This document shows, one piece after another, positions 5,290-11,279 of a DNA stretch of 11,279 nt. The notes below the pieces were generated by a model. That model saw nothing but the letters and a program-made list of their open reading frames with translations, was not told the DNA's origin and did no database searches. This stretch comes from Alphaproteobacteria bacterium (lineage in GTDB: Bacteria; Pseudomonadota; Alphaproteobacteria; MED-G09), in NCBI GenBank assembly GCA_018658685.1, contig JABHUT010000008.1, positions 1 to 11,279 of the forward strand, read 5' to 3'. The position numbers and the translations under genes are program-made. How positions within the stretch are numbered: position 1 is the first letter of the stretch; each line of letters begins with the position of its first letter.

Positions 5290-6525
5290 TCAATTAATTA
5301 TTTTTTTATCTAAGGCATCTTCAGAATAAGCAACAATTGTTGAAACTGTGCTATCTCCTGTCACATTTACTACAGTTCTTATCATATCAAGCAGTCTATC
5401 AACTCCTAGAATAAGAGCAATACCTTCTGTCGGTAAACCAACTTGAGATAATACCATCGCTAACATAATTAAACCGACCCCTGGAACCCCTGCAGTTCCA
5501 ATTGATGCCATTGTCGCAGTTAATATAACCATTAAGTAATCAATTGTTGTTAAATCAATATTGTAAGCATTGGCTATGAATATTGTAGCAACACCCTGCA
5601 TAATAGCAGTTCCATCCATATTAATTGTTGCACCTAAAGGTACAGTAAAAGAAGCTATTTTTGGATTCACTCCAATATCTTGTGTGACAGTTTTCAATGT
5701 TACCGGCATTGTTGCATTGGATGATGATGTTGAAAAAGCAAACAACATTACCGGCCTTAATTTACTGTAAAAGCTTAAAGGTCTAATTCTAGTAAAAGAA
5801 TACAATAAAAATGGATATATAATAAAGCCATGAATAATTAGAACAAAAACAACAAGCAAGAAGTATTGCATGAGATTCCCTATAACTCCTACTCCCTGAA
5901 TAGCAAATAAATTTGCCATTAAACAAAAAACACCAAGAGGGGCTATATTAATCAACATAAAGACCATTTTCATTACAACATTTGTTACATTCTCCATTAT
6001 CTTTAAAAGATCAGAATTTTTATCTTTAATGGTTCTTAGAGCTACTCCAAAAAATATAGAAAAGATAATAATTTGAAGCATTTTACCCTCGGCCATAGCT
6101 GCAATAGGGTTTGTTGGAAATATATCAATTATTACAGATTTAATTCCAGGAGGAGAGGGTGCAATATACTCAACTGAGGTTGTTAAGTTTAAACCAGCTC
6201 CAGGTGAAAATATAATAGCAGCTAATAAACCTAATGAAATAGCTACAGCAGTTGTTAACAAATAAAGAGATATTGTTTTTATCGCTATTAAAGAGAGTTT
6301 TTTATCTTTATCGAATGATGCAACACCAGTTGAAAGAGAAAAAAAGACAAGAGGTACTACCATTAACTTTAATGATGAAATAAAAACTAATCCTACTATA
6401 TCAAATAAACCTCCAACGAAATAATTATTGATAAAATCATAATCAGTTAATGAAAAAATATTTATAAATAGACCTGTTAAAAAGCCTAAAATCATTCCCA
6501 TGATAATTTTTAAAGTTAAGGACAT
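5290..6525 (-). CDS. Dicarboxylate/amino acid:cation symporter (DAACS family)
   Basis: A 411-residue inner-membrane protein of the GltP/DctA/GltPh family. It keeps the serine-rich hairpin STSSSN at about 265-270, the N302-M-D-G-T306 motif of helix 7, the second hairpin (GTAGVPGVG, 343-351), and the helix 8 signature D376-R-L-L-D-M-x-R-T-x-x-N-V-T-G-D391. In the family these residues bind the carboxylate substrate and coupling Na+ or H+. The Arg of MxRT commonly marks acidic substrates such as dicarboxylates, glutamate or aspartate; position by position I would not go further. It is the first gene of a - strand operon with the dehydrogenase and bicupin. No Shine-Dalgarno is visible before this ATG, which is preceded immediately by a 10-base palindrome. 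Confidence 0.9.
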   Translation of the reverse strand: MSLTLKIIMGMILGFLTGLFINIFSLTDYDFINNYFVGGLFDIVGLVFISSLKLMVVPLVFFSLSTGVASFDKDKKLSLIAIKTISLYLLTTAVAISLGLLAAIIFSPGAGLNLTTSVEYIAPSPPGIKSVIIDIFPTNPIAAMAEGKMLQIIIFSIFFGVALRTIKDKNSDLLKIMENVTNVVMKMVFMLINIAPLGVFCLMANLFAIQGVGVIGNLMQYFLLVVFVLIIHGFIIYPFLLYSFTRIRPLSFYSKLRPVMLFAFSTSSSNATMPVTLKTVTQDIGVNPKIASFTVPLGATINMDGTAIMQGVATIFIANAYNIDLTTIDYLMVILTATMASIGTAGVPGVGLIMLAMVLSQVGLPTEGIALILGVDRLLDMIRTVVNVTGDSTVSTIVAYSEDALDKKIIN

Positions 6526-6535
6526 AGTTTAAACT
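6526..6535. repeat. Perfect palindrome AGTTTAAACT at the symporter start
   Basis: A perfect 10-base palindrome directly upstream of the symporter ATG, where a ribosome binding site would be expected. It could be part of an operator or simply chance in AT-rich DNA. The rest of the 105-base divergent spacer (6526-6630) shows no convincing promoter; a lone TTGCCG at 6574-6579 is the best -35-like match towards the + strand gene. Confidence 0.25.
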
Positions 6536-6630
6536 ATAACAAATTTTTTAAATTATAAATAGAATGTTAAATATTGCCGTTTTTATAGAATCATAGGGTA
6601 AATATGTAATTAAATTTATATAGGTGAAAA

Positions 6631-7014
6631 ATGGATGATTTAAATAGATCTGCTTTCTATGCAGGAGTGCTAGTTATAATGGCGGTTGCTTTAGCCTTAA
6701 ATACCGCATTTAGAAGAATGGAAACAAAAAATGCTTTGGGCGGTGACGATGATACTCTGGTGAAAAGATCAAGAGCGTTTGGAAATCTTGTTGAACATGC
6801 TCCATTAATGATAATTCTTTTAATTTTAATGGAATATGGTGGTAGTGAATTCCTTGTTCATATTTTTGGCATCGGCTTTATTTTAAGTCGTATAGCTCAT
6901 GCTTACGGTTTAATTGCTGAAGAAGGAATGGGGCCTGACAATATGCCAAGAATGATTGGAGCTTTAGGTAGTTGGAGTATTATGATATTAGCATCTTTAG
7001 TATGTATTTTTTAA
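6631..7014 (+). CDS. MAPEG-family membrane protein (YecN-like)
   Basis: A 127-residue protein with four predicted membrane segments at about 10-27, 57-68, 73-92 and 107-126. The first cytoplasmic loop has the MAPEG signature R46-S-R48-A-F-G-N52-L-V-E55-H-A-P, followed by the typical SRIAHAYGL at 86-94. The family includes microsomal glutathione transferases and bacterial YecN-like proteins; the Arg, Asn and Glu residues contribute to glutathione binding in characterised members. A glutathione-dependent activity is possible but not shown. AGGTG lies a few bases before the ATG. It is divergent from the symporter operon and 66 bases before the lipoprotein gene on the same strand. Confidence 0.8.
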   Translation: MDDLNRSAFYAGVLVIMAVALALNTAFRRMETKNALGGDDDTLVKRSRAFGNLVEHAPLMIILLILMEYGGSEFLVHIFGIGFILSRIAHAYGLIAEEGMGPDNMPRMIGALGSWSIMILASLVCIF

Positions 7015-7069
7015 CAAATAATTGACCGACTCATTATTTCAGGGGTAATTTATAATTATTATTTGTTTT

Positions 7070-7075
7070 GGAGGT
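7070..7075 (+). promoter_or_regulatory. Ribosome binding site deciding the lipoprotein start
   Basis: GGAGGT lies five bases before ATG 7081. The in-frame TTG at 7063 is upstream of this site, so 7081 is the better start. Confidence 0.7.
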
Positions 7076-7080
7076 CATTA

Positions 7081-7533
7081 ATGTCTTTGTCTCGTAATAT
7101 ATTATTATGTTTTTTAGTTATTTTTATAGCTTCATGCGCTCAGCTTGAATCTATTACTGGTTCTGGAGGTTCATCTGTAACTAGTGCTGATGTCTCTATG
7201 GATCAAGCTCCGACACAAGAAGATGTTTTAAATCAATTTAGTGATGTTGCATTTCCTCCTGAAACATATCTTGATTTAACGAAATCTGTTGTAGTTGGAA
7301 GTGATGAAAACTGGTTTGGGCAAATTTATTTTAATTCTGGTTTAGATGCTAATTCTGTTTTTAATTATTTCAAAGAACATATGCCTGATACAGGTTGGTT
7401 TTTGATTATGGAACAACAAGGAAATCAGATATTTTTAGTTTATGAGAAAGATCTAAGAACTGCAATTATAAGTATAAGCAGAAAAAGATCTGGTGCTGAA
7501 ACAATATTAGCTGTTGCTCCTAGAGCTCAATAG
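7081..7533 (+). CDS. Small lipoprotein of unknown function
   Basis: A 150-residue protein from ATG 7081. It has a lipoprotein signal peptide: charged start, hydrophobic residues 7-17, and lipobox I16-A-S-C19, giving a lipid-modified Cys19. Ser or Gln rather than Asp follows the cysteine, which suggests the outer membrane. After a low-complexity Gly/Ser/Thr linker, a globular domain of about 100 residues follows. It contains Y-F-x-x-x-M-P-x-x-G-W and V-Y-E-K-D-x-R-T-A-I-I-S-I, a pattern I associate with short uncharacterised proteobacterial lipoproteins in which a 'YY..MP..GW' helix is followed by a beta hairpin. No enzymatic role can be assigned. It converges on oppF with a 22-base gap lacking an obvious hairpin. 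Confidence 0.7.
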   Translation: MSLSRNILLCFLVIFIASCAQLESITGSGGSSVTSADVSMDQAPTQEDVLNQFSDVAFPPETYLDLTKSVVVGSDENWFGQIYFNSGLDANSVFNYFKEHMPDTGWFLIMEQQGNQIFLVYEKDLRTAIISISRKRSGAETILAVAPRAQ

Positions 7534-7555
7534 GCCATTTAAAGAATTTATATTA

Positions 7556-8368
7556 TTATTTTGCCAAAGGAATAGGTGAGGGAACTGAAGAAATTAATTT
7601 CTTAGTATAATCATCTTTTGGATTATTAAATAAATCATCAGTATTTCTATTTTCTATAATTATTCCATGCTTTAAAACAAGTACTTTATCACATATTGCC
7701 TTTATAACAGAGAGATCATGGCTAACAAAAATTAGCGTTAGATTATATTTACTCTTAAGATCGTTTAGTAGATCTAAAATTTGAGCCTGAATAGACAAAT
7801 CTAATGCAGATACTGGCTCATCACATATTAGGACGGATGGTTCATTAATTAAAGCCCTTGCTATCCCAACTCTTTGACATTGGCCACCAGATAATTCATG
7901 TGGGTATCTATTAAATAAATCATTTGAAAGTCCGACATCATTCATTAATTGAAAAATTTTTTCTTCTTTTTCTTGTTTTGAGAGCTGTCCATTAAAAATA
8001 TCAAGAGGTTCTTTAATTATACTTCCTATAGTCATTCTTGGATCTAAACTTCCATAAGGATCTTGGAATATTATTTGAACTTTTTTTCTAAAATCCTTCA
8101 TTTCTTTTTTTGTATATCCATCTAGGTCGTTACCAAACCAAGAAATTTTTCCAGATGTTTTAACAACAAGACTTAAGATAAGCCGACAAATGCTAGATTT
8201 ACCAGACCCTGACTCCCCAACAATACCTAAAGTTTCTCCGTTAATTAGTTTAAAAGAAACATCATCAACCGCTTTAATAGTATTACTACTTTTAAACAAA
8301 CCTGCAGATTCAGGGTAATATAACTTTAAATTATCTACTGAGAGTATTTCTTCACTTTTATCTTTCAT
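7556..8368 (-). CDS. oppF: Oligopeptide ABC transporter ATP-binding protein OppF
   Basis: A 270-residue ATPase of the OppF/DppF type. Walker A is at 51-58 (GESGSGKS), the Q-loop is FQDPYGSLDPR near 101-111, the signature LSGGQ is at 159-163, Walker B (VLICDE) is at 179-184, and the switch His is H217. With OppD it would form the nucleotide-binding pair driving peptide uptake through OppBC. The protein ends at SSVPSPIPLAK, just where the C-terminal Oligo_HPY extension of about 60 residues begins in E. coli OppF (334 residues), so this version is short. It starts three bases after the oppD stop, with its AGAGGG ribosome binding site inside the end of oppD. It is the last gene of the operon. Confidence 0.88.
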   Translation of the reverse strand: MKDKSEEILSVDNLKLYYPESAGLFKSSNTIKAVDDVSFKLINGETLGIVGESGSGKSSICRLILSLVVKTSGKISWFGNDLDGYTKKEMKDFRKKVQIIFQDPYGSLDPRMTIGSIIKEPLDIFNGQLSKQEKEEKIFQLMNDVGLSNDLFNRYPHELSGGQCQRVGIARALINEPSVLICDEPVSALDLSIQAQILDLLNDLKSKYNLTLIFVSHDLSVIKAICDKVLVLKHGIIIENRNTDDLFNNPKDDYTKKLISSVPSPIPLAK

Positions 8369-8371
8369 TTA

Positions 8372-9205
8372 CTAACCCTCTAACCATGGAGGAATACAAG
8401 AAAGAAGATGTTTGGTGTATTCGTCTTTTGGAGATGTTAAAACATCAAATGTAGACCCTTTTTCAACAACTTTTCCGCCCTTCATAACCATAACCCTATC
8501 TGAAGTTTCAGCAATAACACCGATATTATGAGAAATTAAAACAATACTAATACCCATACCCTTTTGTAAATCATTGAAAATATTTAGTATTTCTGACTGT
8601 GTTGTTACATCAAGTGCGGTGGTAGGTTCATCAGCTATTATTAGCTCAGGGCTACACATTAGCGATATAGCAATCATAATCCTCTGTTTCATGCCGCCTG
8701 ATAGCTCATGAGGGTATGAATTAATCAAATTTCTAGATTTTGGTAACTTTACTATATCCAATACATTTAATGCTCTTTTTAAAGCTTCACTTTTCGATAA
8801 ATTATCATGAAATGTTGCTATTTCAGATAATTGTTCTCCAATTTTCATATGAGGCGTTAAGCTAGTCATAGGGTCTTGAAAAATAAATCCAATGGATTTA
8901 CCTAAATATTCTCTTTTTTTATCTTCAGATGCTGAAATTAAATCAAAATCCTTAAAGATTGCAGAACCATTACAATAACCATTACTCGATAACAGGCCGG
9001 TAATTGAAAAAAATGTTTGAGTTTTTCCAGATCCAGATTCTCCTACAATACCTAAGCATTCGCCTTTATTAATAAAAAGATTAACATCTTTAACAGCTTG
9101 AATTTTACCATCCGCTGTATCAAAAAAAACATTCAAATTATTAACTTCTAGTAATAAATCACTGTTTTTAATATTCTTTTGGATCGATTGCATCTCTAAG
9201 ACCAT
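8372..9205 (-). CDS. oppD: Oligopeptide ABC transporter ATP-binding protein OppD
   Basis: A 277-residue ATPase. Walker A is at 55-62 (GESGSGKT), the Q-loop is FIFQDPMTSLTP at about 108-117, the signature LSGGM is at 168-172, Walker B (LIIADE) is at 188-193, and the switch His is H226. The DPMTSL(T/N)P and LSGGM variants are typical of the OppD/DppD subunit. The protein stops at SCIPPWLEG, without the Cys-containing C-terminal region (which carries a 4Fe-4S cluster in characterised relatives) that brings E. coli OppD to about 337 residues. The start overlaps the end of oppC. ATG 9205 has AGGAG directly abutting it, while the in-frame ATG at 9193 has the same site 12 bases away, so the true start is uncertain. 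Confidence 0.88.
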   Translation of the reverse strand: MVLEMQSIQKNIKNSDLLLEVNNLNVFFDTADGKIQAVKDVNLFINKGECLGIVGESGSGKTQTFFSITGLLSSNGYCNGSAIFKDFDLISASEDKKREYLGKSIGFIFQDPMTSLTPHMKIGEQLSEIATFHDNLSKSEALKRALNVLDIVKLPKSRNLINSYPHELSGGMKQRIMIAISLMCSPELIIADEPTTALDVTTQSEILNIFNDLQKGMGISIVLISHNIGVIAETSDRVMVMKGGKVVEKGSTFDVLTSPKDEYTKHLLSCIPPWLEG

Positions 9206-10067
9206 CTCCTATAAAATTCAATGAAGCCAATGTAATAACCATAAATGAGCCTGGAAAAATTAATAACCACCAAGCAGTTTCCATTTCTCTAGATCCTTCT
9301 GAAATTAGAACGCCCCATGATGTAAGTGGCTCTTGAACTCCGAGACCTAAAAAAGATAAAAAACTTTCTAAAATAATAACAGAAGGGACCATAAGCGTAA
9401 TATAAACAATAATTGGTCCAGCTAAATTTGGAATTATATGTTTTACAATAATTAATGTATTTGATTGACCAAGGGCTTTGCTAGTTTCAATAAATTCCTT
9501 TTCTTTCAGTGATATAGTTTGACCTCTGACAATCCTTGCCATTGTTAGCCATTCAACAGCTCCAATAGCGATAAAAAGAAAATAAATATTCCTTCCAAAG
9601 ACAACCATTAGAATAATAACAAAAATCAAATAGGGCATTGCATATAGAATTTCAACAATACGCATCATAAAAATATCTAACTTTCCACCAAAGAAGCCGG
9701 CAATAGTTCCATATAAGACGCCTATAAATACACTTACAAATGTTGCAATTAAACCAATAGATAAACTCAATCTACCTCCATGTAAAATTCTTACAAGAAG
9801 ATCTCTACCATTACCATCTGTTCCTAGATAATGGCCGGTTTCAAAACTTGGGGGTTGATAAATAGAACCCCAATCAGTATCACTAAAATTATATTGAAGA
9901 AAAAAAGGTCCAAAAACCGAAACAATTGATATAATTATTAATGTAAACAATGATATAACGGCGGCTTTGTTAAGAAATAGCCTTCTTCTTGCATCTACCC
10001 ATAAAGATCTACCTTTTAAAGTTTTTGATATCTCTATAGCTTTTATGTTTTCTTGTTTATTCATCAT
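9168..10067 (-). CDS. oppC: Oligopeptide ABC transporter permease OppC
   Basis: A 299-residue inner-membrane permease closely resembling E. coli OppC, with recognisable blocks throughout. These include KGRSLW.DARRR near the N-terminus (18-29), G82-T-D-G-N-G-R-D-L-L, and the EAA-type cytoplasmic loop at about 191-214 (EFIETSKALG...HIIPN). Further matches are ESFLSFLGLG.QEPL.SWG at about 234-252 and the terminal NFIGDGLRDAIDPKE. Six membrane helices are expected, the first at about 34-56. It pairs with OppB to form the peptide channel. Two consecutive ATGs (10067, 10064) follow a weak AGG, and either may be used. Its last 38 bases overlap oppD as annotated. The gap to oppB is five bases. Confidence 0.92.
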   Translation of the reverse strand: MMNKQENIKAIEISKTLKGRSLWVDARRRLFLNKAAVISLFTLIIISIVSVFGPFFLQYNFSDTDWGSIYQPPSFETGHYLGTDGNGRDLLVRILHGGRLSLSIGLIATFVSVFIGVLYGTIAGFFGGKLDIFMMRIVEILYAMPYLIFVIILMVVFGRNIYFLFIAIGAVEWLTMARIVRGQTISLKEKEFIETSKALGQSNTLIIVKHIIPNLAGPIIVYITLMVPSVIILESFLSFLGLGVQEPLTSWGVLISEGSREMETAWWLLIFPGSFMVITLASLNFIGDGLRDAIDPKEY

Positions 10068-10072
10068 AAAAC

Positions 10073-11005
10073 CTAAATTTTAACTCTTGGATCTAAATAA
10101 GCCCTTAGAATATCAGTAATAAGAATTAAAATAATTAGAAGAGAGGCATATAAAATCATTACGCCACTAACCAAGGTATAATCTCGCTGCAATGCACCAA
10201 CAACAAAATATCTTCCAATACCTGGTAATCCAAAAATTTGTTCTACAATTATTGAGCCAGTCATTAAGCCGGCTGATGCAGGTGCTAAATACTCTATAAT
10301 TGGTAAAATAGAAGCCCTAATGACGTGTTTCCTTATAATATATGATGATTTAAGTCCTTTAGACTTAGCCGTCCTAATAAAATTAGAATTAAGAACCTCA
10401 ATTGTGCTTGATCTCATCATTCTTGATATAACGGCGATTTGTGGCAAGGATAATGCTGTAATTGGAAGAATAAGGTTAAATATATTACCTCCATTCCAAC
10501 CAGATGTAGGTAAAAGGCCGAGATAAAGACCAAAGAATAATGATAAAATTGGCGCCATAACAAAGCTAGGAACGCATATTCCAATTAGAGAAATACCCAT
10601 TATTGAATAATCAAAATATGTATTCTTTCTTATTGCGGCAATTATTCCTAAAAAAGACCCTAGAATTAAAGATATAAAAATAGATGACAGGCCTAATGTA
10701 GCACTTACAGGTAAACCACTGATTATTAATTCTTTAACAGTAAAGTCTTTGTATTTAAAAGAGGGGCCAAAATCACCAACACTCAGATTCTTAATATAAA
10801 TAAAAAATTGCTCATATATGGGTTTATTTAAATTATATGCCTCTTGAATATTCCTTTCAATCTCAGGCGGTAAGGCTCTCTCGTTTGTAAACGGACCACC
10901 TGGTGCAACTCTCATCATGATAAAGCCAAAAGCAATTATTATTAAAAGAGTGGGGATAGCTATAATTAATCTTTTTGTAATAAATTTAATCATATTTATG
11001 CGCAT
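10073..11005 (-). CDS. oppB: Oligopeptide ABC transporter permease OppB
   Basis: A 310-residue permease strongly like E. coli OppB. Matching blocks are A34-P-G-G-P-F-T-x-E-R-x-L-P-P-E, GDFGPSFKYKDF (78-88), PTSGWNGG (166-173), the EAA loop SNFIRTAKSKGL...H (207-227), and IEQIFGLPGIGR-like residues at about 254-265. The end is LDPRVKI. It has six expected helices and forms the translocation path with OppC. ATG 11005 and an in-frame ATG at 10993 both lack a visible Shine-Dalgarno. It is the first opp gene in the window and begins 33 bases after the MBL-hydrolase stop, so the operon may have its own promoter or be read through from upstream. No substrate-binding protein gene (oppA) accompanies it. 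Confidence 0.93.
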   Translation of the reverse strand: MRINMIKFITKRLIIAIPTLLIIIAFGFIMMRVAPGGPFTNERALPPEIERNIQEAYNLNKPIYEQFFIYIKNLSVGDFGPSFKYKDFTVKELIISGLPVSATLGLSSIFISLILGSFLGIIAAIRKNTYFDYSIMGISLIGICVPSFVMAPILSLFFGLYLGLLPTSGWNGGNIFNLILPITALSLPQIAVISRMMRSSTIEVLNSNFIRTAKSKGLKSSYIIRKHVIRASILPIIEYLAPASAGLMTGSIIVEQIFGLPGIGRYFVVGALQRDYTLVSGVMILYASLLIILILITDILRAYLDPRVKI

Positions 11006-11025
11006 AATATATATTATGTATAAGT

Positions 11026-11055
11026 TATATAGTTAACTTTATAATAGTATTTCAA
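11026..11055 (-). promoter_or_regulatory. Candidate promoter of the opp operon
   Basis: On the - strand, TTGAAA (11055-11050, inside the end of the hydrolase gene) and TATATA (11031-11026) are 18 bases apart and lie just upstream of oppB. TTGAAA matches the -35 consensus at five of six bases, and the -10 matches at four. An alternative -10, TATAAC at 11029-11024, matches better but has a 20-base spacer. The AT-richness makes this tentative. Confidence 0.25.
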
Positions 11056-11279
11056 AGTTTAAGTTATCATAAGCAGGCTGAATGTTATTGGGTAATGAAT
11101 TTTTTAATTTATTGTAATCAAGATCTATATGAAGATTAGTTAATATGCCTTTTTTGGTATTAAGATCCTTTATCCAGCCAAGAGTTTTGTTTAGATGAGC
11201 GTGAGTTGGATGTGGATCGTATCTTAATGCGTCTACAATCCAATAATCTAAATTATTTAGTAGCTGAAAAGATTCATCA
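11039..11279 (-). CDS. MBL-fold metallo-hydrolase, C-terminal fragment (PhnP-like)
   Basis: The last 79 residues of a gene whose start lies beyond the right edge; the stop codon is TAA at 11041-11039. The fragment reads D-Y-W-I-V-D-A-L-R-Y, then D-P-H-P-T-H-A-H-L, then I-L-T-N-L-H-I-D-L-D-Y, and near the end Q-P-A-Y-D-N-L. This is the characteristic C-terminal half of the metallo-beta-lactamase-fold hydrolases related to PhnP (phosphoribosyl 1,2-cyclic phosphate phosphodiesterase). The histidines and the LTN.H.DLDY block contribute to the metal centre. In Alphaproteobacteria this gene commonly follows metG and tatD, which cannot be checked here. The LTN form rather than LTH is, to my knowledge, the alphaproteobacterial type. 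Confidence 0.75.
   Translation of the reverse strand, partial: DESFQLLNNLDYWIVDALRYDPHPTHAHLNKTLGWIKDLNTKKGILTNLHIDLDYNKLKNSLPNNIQPAYDNLNFEILL

Noticed and set aside
5570..5770. + strand ORF opposite the symporter
   Set aside because: It lies antisense to the most conserved part of the DAACS gene and has no support of its own.
7063..7080. TTG start for the lipoprotein
   Set aside because: The GGAGGT lies downstream of it and serves ATG 7081, which also gives a normal lipoprotein signal length.
10320..10526. + strand ORF opposite oppB
   Set aside because: Antisense shadow of a strongly conserved permease.

Overview
The window is AT-rich (roughly 30% GC by eye) and gene-dense, with short spacers, several start/stop overlaps and no intergenic stretch above about 170 bases. 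No rRNA, tRNA, CRISPR array, insertion sequence or integrase was seen. The strongest hint of taxonomy is the fragment at the right edge. Its C-terminal motifs (HPTH, LTNLHIDLDY, PAYDNL) match the MBL-fold hydrolase that usually sits near tatD in Alphaproteobacteria. Together with the low GC, this suggests a streamlined marine-type alphaproteobacterium; the exact lineage cannot be read from the sequence.

Region 1 (1-1565, + strand) begins with the tail of an RRM RNA-binding protein. A run of very small, closely packed genes follows: a 58-residue zinc-ribbon protein, a 51-residue single-pass membrane protein, a 100-residue protein, a MazG-like NTP pyrophosphohydrolase, a 52-residue protein and a 101-residue protein. 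The 100-, 52- and 101-residue proteins appear to be three diverged copies of one uncharacterised family (motif Y..(F/Y)(K/R).(A/S)(I/L) ... L(T/S)..E...A..EV), arranged around the MazG gene. This is the most unusual part of the window. It looks like phage-type accessory genes, but no phage structural or integration gene is visible.

Region 2 (1572-2051, - strand) holds a small secreted protein with four cysteines in its mature part, and downstream of it a 40-residue hydrophobic ORF.

Region 3 (2126-6525) looks like a transport and catabolism cassette. A spinster-like MFS transporter on the + strand converges on a three-gene - strand operon: a DAACS-family organic-acid/amino-acid:cation symporter, a zinc-dependent NAD-type alcohol dehydrogenase and a two-cupin protein. 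The substrate is unknown. The two cupin halves share the same reduced metal-site motif.

Region 4 (6631-7533, + strand) has a MAPEG/YecN-like membrane protein and a small lipoprotein.

Region 5 (7556-11005, - strand) is an oligopeptide ABC importer operon, oppB-oppC-oppD-oppF, tightly packed and partly overlapping. No oppA binding-protein gene is visible, and both ATPases lack the usual C-terminal Oligo_HPY extension. Upstream of it, 11039-11279 is the C-terminal part of the MBL-fold hydrolase.
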